Shown: positions 1-13,134 of the stretch, piece by piece
How positions within the stretch are numbered: the stretch's first letter is position 1
Layout of the letters: each line of letters starts with the position of its first letter
NCBI GenBank assembly: GCA_950106755.1
Contig: OX467085.1
Location: forward strand, 4,464,001-4,528,000
Source: Climacium dendroides
Taxonomy: Eukaryota > Streptophyta > Bryopsida > Hypnales > Climaciaceae
Direction: 5' to 3'
Length of the DNA: 64,000 nt
Program-made: the position numbers and the translations under genes
The notes under the pieces: model-generated
Seen by the model: the letters and a program-made list of their open reading frames with translations, nothing else
The model's database searches: none
Told to the model about the DNA's origin: nothing

Positions 1-1
1 T

Positions 2-935
2 GTGGATGCGGTGCGCAAGTGCATGGACAACCCAGATGCTGACGAAGTTAACGAAATCCTAAAGAACAAGCAAGTCGCACAGGTTGGTAACGGGCATCGG
101 GGTGACGTGACAATCTTGCCCACTCTCATCATCAACCAACATCAATATCGAGGTTCGCAAGTGGATTTTCATTATACTCCCTTTTCTTGTATCAATTCGT
201 ATATTTTTTTTTTTTAATTTTTTTCTTACTGCATCTTGTGGTAGTCATGCAAGAGCCTTAGTCTGCACGTCCTCATTTTCATAGTCAGTCTTGTGAAATT
301 GATGGAGAGGGTTGTGTTTTGGGCGGTCCAAGCAAACTAGACAAGACAGCGATATTGAAGGCCATCTGCTCTGGTTACCAAGAAACCACAAACCCACCTG
401 TTTGCTTGAACGAAAATATTGAGACTAACGAATGTATGGATAACAATGGTGGTTGCTGGCAAAGGGGCAGTATAACGGCGTGCAAGGTATTCTGCATGTC
501 AATGAATCGATTCTGCACACATCTTTGATCTGATTTTTAGAATCCAGTGCAATATTGTATTATTGAATTGATTATAGAAGGTTGGTGAATATTTTACTTT
601 GACAGTTTGGGAAATCGTTTCAGAGGGTCTTATTTTTTTTATTGCAAGATACCTTCAAAGGTCGAGTTTGTGAATGCCCTCTCGTTTCTGGTGTCCAATT
701 TGAGGGTGACAGCTACACTCATTGTGAAGGTTTAGGGAGTGTCAATCTGACTCTTCTTGCTCTTGTTTCAAGTTCTCGTAGATTCATGTTTTAATCAGCA
801 AGTCCGTACATTAATTGTACTCCCTTGGTGCTGATGAGAGTAATGTTGTATAGCCAAGGGACCGAATCGTTGCAAGGTGGAGAATGGCGGTTTAGGGACG
901 AGTCAAGAGATGGATTTCATCATTCAGCATGCCAT
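2..935 (+). pseudogene. Vacuolar-sorting receptor fragment (VSR/BP-80 family), broken
   Basis: VSRs are membrane cargo receptors that carry soluble proteins to the plant vacuole. Four exon-like pieces follow the VSR order: 2-152 (KCMDNPDAD, then RGDVTILPTLIIN), about 330-486 ([13 protein letters not shown], then [13 protein letters not shown]), about 649-729 (TFKGRVCECPLVSG) and 854-935 (RCKVENGG). They cover the end of the central region and the start of the EGF-like repeats. Donor GT sites follow pieces 1-4. The window cuts the N-terminal half. Around 886-892 a one-base loss puts NGG and the following DESRDGFHHSAC in different frames, and the junctions of exons 1-2 and 2-3 also appear one base off. 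I found no later EGF repeat, membrane segment or cytosolic tail in the next 2.5 kb. Family identity is strong from motif order; the broken status is from my reading of frames. Confidence 0.8.
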
Positions 936-1793
936 GTGAGTGCGTCCTTGTGCGGATTGCTGAAGTGAGAGTTCCTAAAAGATAAATTTCTGCAGAATTT
1001 CCAATATGATTTTTCGCTATAATTTTGTGATTCTATTGACGCACTAGCATGTCATCATATCGCAATCTAGGAACCATATGCGTGCTGTTATTGAGATTGC
1101 AATTGTTGGAAATGTGTAGACCTAGCAAAGGTTGGACTACCATTGCCCTCAGGGGTTCACAGGGAATGGGTTGGCTCCCGCTGGTTGCGTTGGTACGTCA
1201 TCATGGATAGGTTCATTGACCCCGTAAGTAGACTTTCTAGGAGTTGGATGGATTAAGATATCTTTCTAGGAGTTGGATGGATTAGACTTTCCGCTAAACA
1301 CGAAGTACGCATATTTGTTCTTCCCAGCAGCAGGTCCATCTGTAGGGACACAACCTTGTACTCCAAGGTATCGAGAAGTTCAGTCTGCCAAGATTAAGAG
1401 TTTCATCTGAAAGATTGTTGCAGGTGGCTGTAGTAATACATGAGTGGTCATACAATGCTATGTGCCATGATCTTTTGGACTTGGAAGGCAACAAGTATTC
1501 TTATGAGGTATGGAACGTTTGTTTTTTCACTTGTTTGGGTCCCTTGTGCATTTATTGTGCATTTACAGATGAATGGGACAATGCAATGTTCAGGTCATTT
1601 TTGTGGTTTTCTTTTGTAAGTACAGTGTGTGTGCTCGAGGATCGTGTGTTGAGAGCCAAATGTTTTGGGATCTCCTTTGTATTGGATCCTATTGTTGATT
1701 TTTGGATGCAATCTAGAGAAGTGGAGAGTACGTGGTCGTTTGATGTTCCTTTGTGGTACGTGGTCGTCTGATGTTCATTTCAACCTGTTCGGG
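936..1793 (+). other. Unassigned stretch with weak coding character and a 28-bp duplication
   Basis: No gene I recognise. A direct repeat of TTTCTAGGAGTTGGATGGAT occurs near 1226 and 1264. A 28-bp tandem duplication beginning GTACGTGGTCGT spans 1728-1780 (second unit starts at 1756). Open stretches around 1415-1770 are short and match nothing I know. Confidence 0.35.
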
Positions 1794-2527
1794 AGTGATT
1801 GCAAGAAACACTTGTACTATTTTCTGTCACACATTGCGGGCTGAGTTGTTTTTTGGCCATAACTTTTGTATTTTAACTTCGAATGACTTAAGATTTACAA
1901 GGAAGGTACTCATGACTATCCTACAACTTCCATGATTTTTTGATAATTTTCAAAAATAATTTACTATCCAAAAATAGGCCCAAAATAAATGTCACACTTG
2001 CCAATTTGGAGGTTTTTAGTACTTTTGAGTACCTTTTTCATATACCCTACATCAAGAGAATTATATGGAGTTCTTCCTTACATATGAATACAACTTTTCA
2101 CCGAAGGGTTTTTTAAAATAATTAATTTTGTGTGGTGTGGAAGTCTATGAAGAGAGCTTCCTTCTGCTTGCATTTTGAAACATATAAAATATTATTTTTG
2201 TAATTTTTTTGGTGAATGACCATCTTCATAAAGTTCTTAAAAATGTTCACTTTTTATTTTTTGTATTTACTTGTTTTTACTATTTTTAACTAATTTTCAC
2301 ATCAAAAGTCCTATTTTCTTAAGATTTGGTACTTTTCAAGTTCTCCTAGTTAGAGAATTTTCCTACACATTTCCTTCTCTGCAAACCTTCATTTTAGAAG
2401 TATATACATAATTCATATTTTTTTAATTTTAAAAAAAATAGTTTTCTATTTTTAAAGTACTACAGAAGAAAAACCATGAGTATTGTGAAAAGGCAACAAA
2501 ATCGACAGGTGTTTCTTGCAATCACCC
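1794..2527. mobile_element. Small inverted-repeat element (MITE-like)
   Basis: The left end (1794) begins AGTGATTGCAAGAAACAC and the right end (about 2505-2527) is its reverse complement with few changes (GTGTTTCTTGCAATCAC). The flanks carry the same 5 bp, TCGGG, at 1789-1793 and 2528-2532, which would fit a target-site duplication. The interior is AT-rich and has no ORF. The superfamily is not clear. Confidence 0.5.
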
Positions 2528-3600
2528 TCGGGTATGAAGCTCCACATTTGAAGAGTGGGCCCAGAATTTCTTTGTAGGCGGTGCTTTTTTGCAGCAGTCA
2601 ATCAATCCGAACCGATTTTCATTTTGTTGACAATTGTAGAGTTGACGGTTACCTTCTCGGGTATTGTAGGGGTGTCCACTTTCAAACTGTCAATGGTTGT
2701 ACATTTCTGCAAGTCATTTCTGTTTTGTGTTGCCTAATAGTATTGAGGGCAAGAAAAGTATGCGGTTTAGGGTGTCGTTGCACTTCCTGGTGCACGCCTA
2801 TTACTTGCGTTTTGTGTGTTGCACAATTGTGCACACAGGTTTGACGCTCTTGATTCTTGATGAACATAATAACTTCTTAGTTAGTTTGACCTTAAGTACC
2901 CAGACTGTGTCTTCGTGTGAGCATTGGTGTCGTGTCATAAACATAGGGAATTCAGTTTGAAACGCATATATTTATTATCTTATCATATTGCGGTTTAGGG
3001 AGCATACGGTCCGTATGTTCCATTCTGACTCCGAGATAATAATTATTGACGCACTTTTCTGTCCCAAGTTATTCCTCTTATTGTACGACTGGGATTACAA
3101 AGTCACTGTGAGGGAGGTACTTCCAACAGATGGTCCAGATGTCATCACAATCATGCACCAAGTTTTTTTCTCTTGTAATTTTTCTTCTTTAATCCTTGTC
3201 CAGAGATCAGGATTGTCAAAAGGGATGTTTCACTGATGCACTTGGTTGTGATCTAGCTTACTGAGATCGATCAATTGCTGTCTGTTTACATGATTGTCAA
3301 TGGGGTGGCCATTGAGTTATGATTATATAGACTTGAAGGTGTATTAACAAATAACCTTAATGAGGGCAACCAAAAATTGGATACAGAGTGCTTCATTATG
3401 TTTCATAATCGTGTCCTGTGGCGTTATGGTTTCCATCTTCTAGATTCTTGCTTGAATATGATAGAACAAGATCCAACCATTGAGGTGAGCTAGCCCTTAC
3501 CATAGGCCATGTGCATAATGTTACATGCGCTTGTACTAAATTGAAATCCAAATAGAGTAATTTCACTAAAGAGTAGCTGAGAGTATTGGATAAATTGGAG
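2528..3600 (+). other. Unassigned exon-like stretch
   Basis: Two open stretches look like decayed exons but match no family I can name. One lies at about 3015-3160 and includes LFCPKLFLLLYDWDY and VREVLPTDGPD. The other is 3331-3484, which follows an AG and ends at GAG/GTGAGC; it includes LDTECFIMFHNRVLWRYGF. They may belong to one old gene on the plus strand, possibly split by the inverted-repeat element just upstream, since frames on its two sides can be joined across the insertion point. Identity unknown. Confidence 0.3.
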
Positions 3601-6422
3601 ACAGAATGAATGAACTTAACAAGAGAGTGGATAGACGAGACAAGTTTCTTTTGGTTTTTAACTCACTTTATAAGCTTACAATACGTGGCTATTTTATAAC
3701 TTACCTTTGCCTAATTGACAATGAATTGCCACTTATATTATTTTGGATGGGTGGAACTGAACCTCACTGCCACAAACTAAGCTTTATTTGACAAATTCAC
3801 ACTTTCTGCTTGGTAATGATGCCAAAAAGTAGAAGATAAAGGATAAAAAGATAAAAAGATATAATGGTAAAAAGATGAAGCTAATGTGCATGGCATAGAA
3901 GCAAGGACGTCCAAATTGATCTAGTTCATTTTTTTCAAGTAAATATCAAAGTGTTTTTCCTTTTGAGTAAAAAGGAAGTTCAGTCTGTCTAATGCTTAGG
4001 GTTTAGGAGTTTAGGTGATATGGAGAGCAAAATCTTTGACATGCTTTGGGAGAAAAGGTCCCTACATCTAAGAAGGTAAAAATATATAAGAATTATATAT
4101 ATTTTTTAAACTAAATTGGAACTTGGAAATCATGAATGGATCATGTTTCTAGAAGGATTCATTCATATGAAAATTTAAGATTAAAATAGCAATGGAAGTT
4201 GATTCCAAGCTCATTAACTTAGTCATTGTAACATGCACCTACAACGTGGCTAACAATGAAGTTAAGTTAGTTACAATAAATCATGTTTACAAGGAGCTCG
4301 AGCATGGTTTAGCATAAATTAAACAATCTCTAGGACAATAATGAGATTCAACTTTGAAATTGATAATTTAAGACCCAAACATCTTGAATTAGGAACCCAA
4401 ACTTCCAAGGGTTCAATTCCAAACCTCTAAAATTGAGCTTTAGGTCCTAAGATTCCACAAATTGGGCCCCAAGTTTATATAATTTGGATCCCAAGCTTCC
4501 ACAATTTGGGTCCAAAGCTTCCATATTTTCAACCATTTGAATTGGGATTTCTTCATTTCCATAACAAAATTGTAGACATTATAGTATTAATGTTGTATTC
4601 AATTAAGATGGCTTCTATTTATTAAACTAAAATATTGTTGATGATGTTTACATCATCGATTGAAGTATAGGTGAAAATAGAATGATTACAAATAGTATAA
4701 GGACCCTTTCATAATTTGTATGTCAATGTCCATGTGCAATTTGTTGGAGACATTTATTTCCAAAAAGTGATAGTATGCATATGGACAATTAATATTTTCA
4801 TTATAATTTAAAAAAAAATTTCATTAAACATTGAAGGATGTAGTCCTAAAAAGATACAAGGATGTACACAATTTTTTTTATCAAATGGCTAATTTAGATT
4901 ACATATATAATAAATAAAACAATGAAATGAATTAATAAAAAAAAAATTCAAAAATTTGGTACTTGTACTAGAGATGGTAGTTTTGGAGTATTTTTGGTGA
5001 AAACATAGGGACTAGAAGGGGGGAAATTTTTTGGTCTACAATTCACTTTGCATCCTATTATTATGTAGTTCTTTCAAGTGTTCATTAAAGGAGGAGTATG
5101 TATTATTTGTAATTTTTAAATATGGAAATGAATGTATCATATGGTATAGTAGTTTAATTTCATTATTGAAATTATAAAAGTAGAATTTCTATAGGGCTTC
5201 ATTTGCATGGTTAGGAAACTTGCTAAACTCTTTGTACTCAAACATTGAATACTGCATATGGAACTCCATAGAGCTCTCAAGAATATGGAATTACTTGAAG
5301 AACTATGTAATTTTATATATAATGTTTTATTGTTCTTGAACAATTATTTGTACGGATATGTTTAGTAGTACTACAAACAAATCCATTGATTGTTAATTCC
5401 TAAATGCTCAAGGCCTATTTTAAACTTATTGAAATTTGCTCTAAATTGAACAAATAGCCAATATTTTGATAGATTGTATCAATTTTTAAAATTGTAATTA
5501 TACAAATTCAAATTAAACATATTAGAGATTACATAAGAGAAAAGAACACAACAATATCACTGATGAATTGAAAAATTATAATGTTTTGATTATGAAAGTG
5601 TTAAATTTGTAAAAGTATTTTGCAGTCCTGCACTCCTCTTTTCACATTTCAAATCTTAGAAAGAGTCCCTCAAAAAAATTATGAGCTTAAAGGACATAAC
5701 ATGCATAACCTCCAATAGATAAGATTTGAGGCCTCTAAAAGGCCGTGAGTTATCATGAACTGGGAACTCACCGAACTGTATTACAACAGCGCTAGAGTAG
5801 CCGGTTGACATGGCCAAGACCCAACCACGTCATTTTTCGATTTTTTTTTCAACTTTTTTTTGCATTCTAAGAACTTTTTTAAAAAAAAATTCCCTGATAG
5901 TTGATTGTTCCCTCGCTGCGGGGGAAACAACAAGGGAATAGGCCTGAAATAACCTTCTTTAGGTCTCAAATTCCATCTAATGGATCAATGTTTGTCACCT
6001 TAAAATGTCTTCTACAATTATTTTAAATGAATTTTTAATGTGAATTTCTTTCTTAGATCTTGTATATTTCTTACTCATTTCCAGGAGCTCAGAACATTAT
6101 GGAAAGCCAACATTGCAATGGACGCCCTTACATAAAACCTAGAATAGAAAAATTATAATCAATCATTTTTAGAATCAAATTGTTGATACTGAAGGTAGAC
6201 TTCAAAAAAGAATTTTACAAAAATATAAATAATATAAAATGGAAATTTGGTTCAATTTTATTTAACTTCAAAGTATTGTTGACAACAAAATTAGGTGACT
6301 TGGACATGTAGGAGTTCAAGAATATTTCAAATGTAGAACAACCAAATGAAAGTTTGTATTTAGTTATTTAATTTAGTTTACCCTGTATGTAATAAGTAGA
6401 ACACCAATAACAAACAAAGAAA
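3601..6422. other. AT-rich intergenic DNA
   Basis: No supportable gene. Between about 4380 and 4535 there is a degenerate tandem repeat of roughly 31-35 bp with units such as AATTTGGGTCCAAAGCTTCC and TTGGATCCCAAGCTTCCAC, five or so copies. The rest is AT-rich with homopolymer runs. Confidence 0.5.
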
Positions 6423-7097
6423 ATGGATGCTAGAGGTTTCGAAAGTCCTGTGGGATTGCCAACAACTGTAGTGGTTCAAGGTCCACCTAGAAGGAGTGTT
6501 GGACAAAGAGTAATTCAAGCCCGTCGCGCGATTCTATTTGAAAGTAGTGGTGTTGAAAGCCATGAGGTCAAGACAAAGAGAAGGATGGATACTATGGACT
6601 TGCTCTCAAAAGTTGGAGCAGTCGTTGGAATTGGAGTCATTGATGACAAAATTGTTTGTGGAATGAAGCTATACCATGTTCGACTTTTCCCCGATGAAGT
6701 TGTAGTGCAAGTGTTGCACATTGTAGATGGAACTGTATGGACAAGAGAATTAGTAGGAGAACGTCTAGGACAATGTGTAGAGTTGGTAATTTGTTAGAAG
6801 AAGTCAAGAGTCCATGCAACTAATGGAAGGAGGATAAATACTATGCAATTAGTAGGACAACTTCATTCAGTTGGTTCTCCTACAGGAACACTGGAGTTTG
6901 AATTCCATGAGAGCAATAGTAGTCCCAGCCCATCAGAAACATCTTGGAGTACTCTTGGTACTAATAGCAATCCTCAACAAAGTTCTCAAAGAGTGTGGGA
7001 AAGATTTCACAATATAGGAGTTGGTAGAGAATTCAGGGATGGAGAACCAGTGAGCAGAAGTAGTCAAAGGTATTCTATGGCTACTCGTAGGAGATGA
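6423..7097 (+). pseudogene. N-terminal part of the DUF7869-type gene
   Basis: Two open stretches in different frames (6423-6797 and 6843-7097) lie just upstream of the core of the decayed gene and probably encode its N-terminal region. The first includes DTMDLLSKVGAVVGIGVIDD and ends with a hydrophobic and acidic stretch. The second is serine-rich (SNSSPSPSETSW). Stops and a frame change separate them from each other and from the core at 7277. The assignment to the same gene rests on position and orientation. I recognise no domain in either piece alone. Confidence 0.45.
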
Positions 7098-7276
7098 GAA
7101 CGAGGTGTACGTGTGAAAGGAAAACCATTGAGTCAGAAAGTGACTTTAGAAAATGTATTATTAGCCAAAAATAAGGTGGATGCAAAAAAAATTGTTTAAC
7201 AGAAATAGACGAGAAGTACATATTAAATCAAAGGTACATGGCATGGGGACAGAAGTACGAGCTCTGATCAATATAG

Positions 7277-8777
7277 ATGCTACAAATGTTGAGTGCTTTC
7301 TACAAAAAAAGAGAAGGACATCAAAAGGACAAATATGAGACTAAATTGGATGGCTTTTACATTTGCAATGCGTGTTACGCTACAGCTCTAGGGTATTCAC
7401 AAAAGCGATTCAAGCAATTGAAGCAATCCCAAAAACTATATAGAAGAGTGGCAACAGTACATGGTAATACATGTTACTTAAGAGAAGGAGCAAAAATGTC
7501 AGTAGCATGTGGAAGTTTCAAAGAATTTGTCAAAGAAGGTGGATGCACTCAACCGCACAGGCAAGTACAGAAAAAGACAGATAATAATATTGTGCCATTG
7601 GTATTATTACCCATGAACACAACAAAGGTAGATGTGTTCCACTATGTCAATGAAGAGGTGAAGAAGATGGTAGATGGAGAGCCATTGTCTCTTGCTTCTT
7701 TCCATTGGTTGTGGTGTAAGGAATTTTCTCACGTACAGATTCCACCTTTCTCTCGATTTTCAAAGTGTTATCATTGTTGGGAATATAAGTGTGGAATGGA
7801 AGGTGCAACAAATGCAGCAACATGTGCAGAGATTAAGAGGTGGTACATTATACACATTCAACATCAAATGGAAGAGAACCGTGATAATTGGCTGTTTAAA
7901 AGGTTAGCAATAATTACACCAGACTTGTACATGTGCTTGATAGTAGACGACATGGACCACAACACGACCATGGTTTCAAAGATGAGGCAAACAATGAAGA
8001 ACATTGAGTATCGATTCGTGAAAACTCATCTATACGGAGTACTAGTGCATGGGATAGGATTGTATGCTAATATGTGGATTAATGCACACCATAAGCATGA
8101 TAGCAATTAGGTAATAACTACTATAATGTATGTGATATCTGATGTTCAAAGACAGAGGGGAAAGCTATTGCCAACTTTGAGAATTCAAGTGGATAACACA
8201 ACTCGTGAAAACAAGAATATATACATGTTTGCACTTTGTGCAGCATTAGTGGACTTGGATTATTTCCAGGAGGTGCAATTATGTTTTTTAATTGTGGGAC
8301 ACACACACGAAGACATAGACCAATGGTTCAGTATTATTTTGAACACATTGAAGAGGACCAATATAGACTCATTGCATGAATTGTTGCATTTGGTAGAAAA
8401 AGGGACATCATACATAGAGTCCTTTGTTAGTGCACAGAAATTGGAGCATGTTCGTGATTGGAAACATTCATCACCTTCTACGTGGAGGAGATCAAATAAC
8501 AAGAATAACGTTTCCACATCACATGAGGTTCTACATGGAAAATGGAGTGCCTAGAGTTCAACACAAACATTTTAGCAAGGATGCATGGAGACCAGCAGAA
8601 GGGCATATGTACTTACAATCTTTACCAAGCCCAATGGAGAAGCCTACTCTAGCACAGGTATTTGAGGTTGATGAGAGAGAACTGAGGGCGTTGGAAGATT
8701 TTATTGCGTACAAAGACAAATGTGTGGAGAAAAGTATTAATGTGGAAAAGAATCTTGAAGCAAAAAAGAAAACATAG
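7277..8777 (+). pseudogene. DUF7869-type protein, core region (transposon-associated), broken
   Basis: The core runs from 7277 with an in-frame TAG at 8108-8110 and continues in the same frame to 8554. Near 8490-8520 the coding sense moves to another frame (HMRFYMENGVPRVQ) and continues to 8777. Recognisable parts are a cysteine-bearing segment FYICNACYATALGYSQKR near residue 28, an acidic IVDDMDHN near residue 218, then after the stop VDNTTRENKN and FLIVGHTHEDIDQWFS. This order is what I know from plant and animal DUF7869 proteins, which are multicopy and probably derive from DNA transposons. The D, D and HTHED positions may be an RNase-H-fold catalytic set; that is inference. No terminal repeats were found. 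Confidence 0.65.
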
Positions 8778-8884
8778 GATTTTAAAAAGTACCTTTTAGA
8801 ATTTCCAAGTAAGATAGAACAATGGAAAGAGAATTGTCTTTTTGGCCATTAAGAATTTAAGAGAAGGAGAAGGAGCATATAGAG

Positions 8885-9400
8885 TTGAACAAAGTTTCTA
8901 CTAGAGAAGAGGAGTCAAACTTGAGCTTAGCTGTAATGAACTCAATTATGGCGACAATGCCTAATCCAAAAGCACGAGGCTATTTTGATCCGCGAAAAAA
9001 CAAACCAATACAGAGTTCAAGAGCTAGGGCTCCCAGAAGAAGGAAGGTAAATGAAGTGACAGGCACAACTGAAACAAGGAGCACAGAGGGAGGGCTAGAT
9101 CCATTTCCAATGTTTGATCCAGAGAAAGATCTACAAGTTGAACAATTTGTGGCCCTCGTAGTGGAGTCAACTAAAGTACGAGAAGGTGTGCCGTTTTATC
9201 TTGGGAAGGTGTTGGAGTTTGGTCAACAAAAATGGGCAACAAAGATGAAAGTAATATGGTACTGGCCAATTCAGAGGACAAGAGTTGCCATAAGGGGAAG
9301 TTCAAAGAATGAACGATATGCAAATTGTATGGAAGCATCGTGGGAGCCTTCCCGTGAGCAACATAAATGGATAGAAAAAGAATCTGCTATTTTCTCATAG
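8885..9400 (+). pseudogene. C-terminal part of the DUF7869-type gene
   Basis: An open stretch of about 171 codons, without a clear ATG, continues the element. It starts with a basic low-complexity segment (SSRARAPRRRKVNE). It ends with a globular-looking part (LQVEQFVALVVE, FYLGKVLEFG, TKMKVIWYWPI, WIEKESAIFS) that resembles the small beta-barrel, BAH- or chromo-like tails found in this family. It is separated from the core by about 100 bp with stops. Assignment rests on order, strand and the tail pattern. Confidence 0.5.
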
Positions 9401-11950
9401 ACAAACGAACCTATGAAATCAAGAAGCGGATTCTTGAAAGAAAACCATATACAAATCTATGGAGACATAACAGAGTAGGATGTCATTATACCAACATTAG
9501 CAAAATTTCATTTGTTGGAATACATGACACTACAAATGGAGGAGTTGGACAATAAACGATTGCGAGATGATATAAATGCATTTTAAAGAAAGTGATTATA
9601 TATAGTAGGACTTGTAGAAGTGGTATATGTATTTTGAAATTTGTGCTAGCAGTAGTGAACTTGAAGTTGGCCAAGTAGAATACATGGAAATTATAGCTTT
9701 GTGTATTTACAAAAAAACTACTATAATAAAAATCAACAATGTGTAGCAAATGTATAAACAAGCATTGTAAGTTGCAACCATGAAGTTGTGAAGTGGAAGG
9801 CAAAACTTTGTATTGTACCACACAAAAAGAATTTTTTTGGTAAGAATGCAATCTTTGCATAAGAAAAAATTAAATTTTCATTGTACGATTTTCTACAATT
9901 TCAAGAAACAAAAAGGGAGAAATGCCCCTCCTTTGGTGATCAACTACATTTTACTCGTACGATTTGTAAGTGCAATTTTACACGACCAAGTGCAAAAATG
10001 ACGAATTCTCATACAAATTCTTCTCACAATGCATGACATCTAACAAGTGTTGTTCCAAGAGATGTTGAAATATTAACATTGTTATTTCAATGATCTATAG
10101 AAATAGGTTCATTGGCATAGATTTGTAGTAATAAGACTATGATAATAAATCTGTAGATATATACTATTTCTAAAAAAAAATATGATTTTTTCTAATGATT
10201 CAATAGACACTTAAATCTTAGGTAGGAATATACATAGTCAATGTTTAATAGATTGTCTCAAAATTTAAACTCATAATGAGAACATTCACTTCCTTTTAGG
10301 TAATATGTAAAAAAATTGATTAGATGTCAAAGTCAAAAGTTGTACCTTGTGAAAAAATTTGAGTAGTTTGGACAATATTATTCAAGCATCTTTTGCTAAA
10401 ATCCTCATTAGCTTTTGAAATTTGTTGTTTATATAACTAATAATATATGGCATAAAATTGTTCAAAAATAAATAAATTTTAGTTTTCAAATCACATTCTA
10501 AAAATAATCAAACTTTGTTAGTTATGTCGGGTCAATTAAGAAAAAAAACATTTTCTTCAAACTTCAAGCTTTGTTACTTTGCAATTTGAAAAGTCAAAAT
10601 TCTTGAAATTTTTCCACATATTCCACATGTTTGTTTTTAACATTTAATTGTTTAGATTTCAAACACAAAATTTCCTTGTTTTACAAGCAATCATCAAAAA
10701 ATGACTAGCATATTGCCATTTACTTCACCTCTTTGCATTGCATGGTGATTTAGAATAAGCTAGACTCCATATTTGTTAATGAAATTTTGCATAAATGCAC
10801 CTAACAACATTTAGAACTCAATAGTAGAGAGACAAATATTCATTAAGTAAGAGCAAAAATTTCACTTCAAGAGGGTTTGAAGTCTGCTAACCCCATTTTA
10901 GAGGAATCATAAAAAGTTTTTTCTTTCACTTCATACATTAAAAAATTTCAATCTACAAAGTTGAATGGATTGAAAATTTTCCAATACATTGCTATAGTAG
11001 TCTACTGCACTTTTGTGCAATTGAATTTCAAAAAAATAGTTTTGATTTTCAATTTTGGGCAATGCACTAAAAAAATGTCAATTTTCAACAATATCTCTTG
11101 AAAAAAATTCCACTAGCCTTTTAGAGATTAAACAACATGTAAACCAATTACAAAAATCAACTAATACTAAAACAATAACAACTAACAACCATAAAAAATC
11201 AATTAGTTCAAACATGATAGCACCTACTACAATAAATATACTACCATCTATTTCCACATACAATGACACTTTCCTACCTCAATCTATACATTAAATCAAG
11301 TTGTTTGTTTTGTATGTTTGGTACATTGAGATTTAAGAAACCACAAATTCCATGGCTACATTCTTAATACCATCGAAAAAATCATATCTTTCACATCGTA
11401 TATCCAAACACTACAAAACAAAGTTTGTGCACCCCTCCTTATAGAAGACTTTTGGATGGTAATTTGCACTCCTTTATACACAAAGCTTTCTATTCATACC
11501 AAGAATGCAACCTCTCACACTACACTGCAACAAAGCCCTCACACTACTTTATGCATTAAAAAATAATTTAAAAATTTAAAAATTAGAGTTTTTTTTTACT
11601 TTTATTTTAGCTATGGCAACAATATAGTGCACACTAATACTATACTATAGCTAATGAACCAATGATCAATAGAAGGATTTGAACCCCAAACCATTGAAAT
11701 ATACAAATCTTATGTCATTGGTAGTCACACCTAATAACAATCGTGATACTATTGAGACATCCACCATATATGTATAACATATTATGTAGCCTTCCTACCC
11801 TATCATTATGTAGTGTAAAATCTCCCCTCTAATAGGAAGTATATAGTCTTGACATCAATCACTCTATCCTTTGGGGGCATTGTGTGGGAAACAAGACAAA
11901 CAGACTCTTAATTTAAGCCAACTTCAAAAGTAGGTTGCATCTCTCTGGCC
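9401..11950. other. AT-rich intergenic DNA
   Basis: No supportable gene. The longest open stretches (11055-11294 and 9486-9860) are low-complexity (N, T, I, Q or F, Y, H rich) and look like chance ORFs in AT-rich DNA. Confidence 0.6.
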
Positions 11951-13134
11951 TCTGATCTGCGGGGGGGCAAAGGGCCAGCGTGTGGAGGGGAGACAGCCTC
12001 AATGAACAACTTTTCATTTATACAGTGCCGAAAGCTGCACTGACGGTTGCCCTCCGTTCCTCATCGTTGTTGTAATTGTTCTTCCGGTGGATTGGCGATT
12101 CTCGTGCTTCTTCCCTGTTATCGGTTACTGCGGAGTCTTACGGTCCCGAGGTTCGTCTCTTGGTACCCCAGTATCTTGTTTCATGTTTTATTTCATCTGT
12201 TGCTTGTTATTGAGTAAGGAAGATGCTATTGTTGCTCGGAGCTCTTGGTAACGTGAGGGGCACGCCTTTTATGTGGTGGTGGGTTGAGAGGGTTACGGGG
12301 GGTGGGGTCGTATCTCAGATCTCACCATTGAGAGTTGTGCAAGATCGGATGTAGGGTGTCGTTGAGCTCCGTTCGCCTTGGTTGTAGGTGTTGGTACCTC
12401 GTTTGTGGAAAGTGAAAACGTCAGGGTGTAATGGAATTTGGAGTTTCGGAGGGAAATCGTTTGTCCGGTAGTGGTTCATGAGGGCATGCCGGTTGGTTTC
12501 GTCGTTTGTAAATGTGAAATTCGTGTAAGTGACAGTGGCGATAGTGCAGTGGGTTCTTAAGTAGGCCTCATTCTGTGTACTTTAAACACGGTGTAGGAAG
12601 TACCTTGTCAGCGCATGTGTACAAAAGGGGTCAATGAAAAATGCTGCTTCAGTTCGAAAATAATATATTTGATTCATGCGGTTTTGGAGGTGGAAATTTT
12701 TTTCTGTTTTAAGATGATGCATTAATAGGCTGTTTGAATTGGGCTCTTGTTGGCCTTGGAATCCCTTAGAATATTGAAACAAGTGAGGTATGATTTTGCA
12801 CTTGGTAGACAGAAAATGGACATCCTTACGTAAGGATATGGTCGGGGTATGGTCTGGTGGTAGTGAATCTATGGAACGATTTCGCCTGTCATGTTGGTAT
12901 GAAGGTATTGCAGAGTTTGGAGACATAAACCATCTGTTGGAAATATGTAGGAATTGCATTTTCCGGCAAGAAGTGGGTGTAAGACGATTATGATCATTTC
13001 AACAAGTGACATACAGATCTTGCTTAGGTCTAATATAAGTGTCCATGGCTGCAGTAGACAGGTCGGACAAACGGGGTATTCACCCGGAAAGTTGTACAGT
13101 CTGAGTAATACCAAGGAGCCAGTATTCGGGATCT
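11951..13134 (+). promoter_or_regulatory. Likely promoter, 5' leader and leader intron(s) of RbcX
   Basis: Base composition rises sharply at about 11950, just upstream of the RbcX coding region. A possible leader exon near 12000-12150 ends at CCCGAG/GTTCGT. The frame of the RbcX start has a TGA at 13102-13104, so the coding region does not simply extend upstream. No canonical TATA box stands out. Transcript boundaries cannot be set from sequence. Confidence 0.4.

Noticed and set aside
11055..11294. 79-codon plus-strand ORF
   Set aside because: Asn/Thr/Ile/Gln-rich low complexity in AT-rich DNA, with no splice or start context. Chance ORF.
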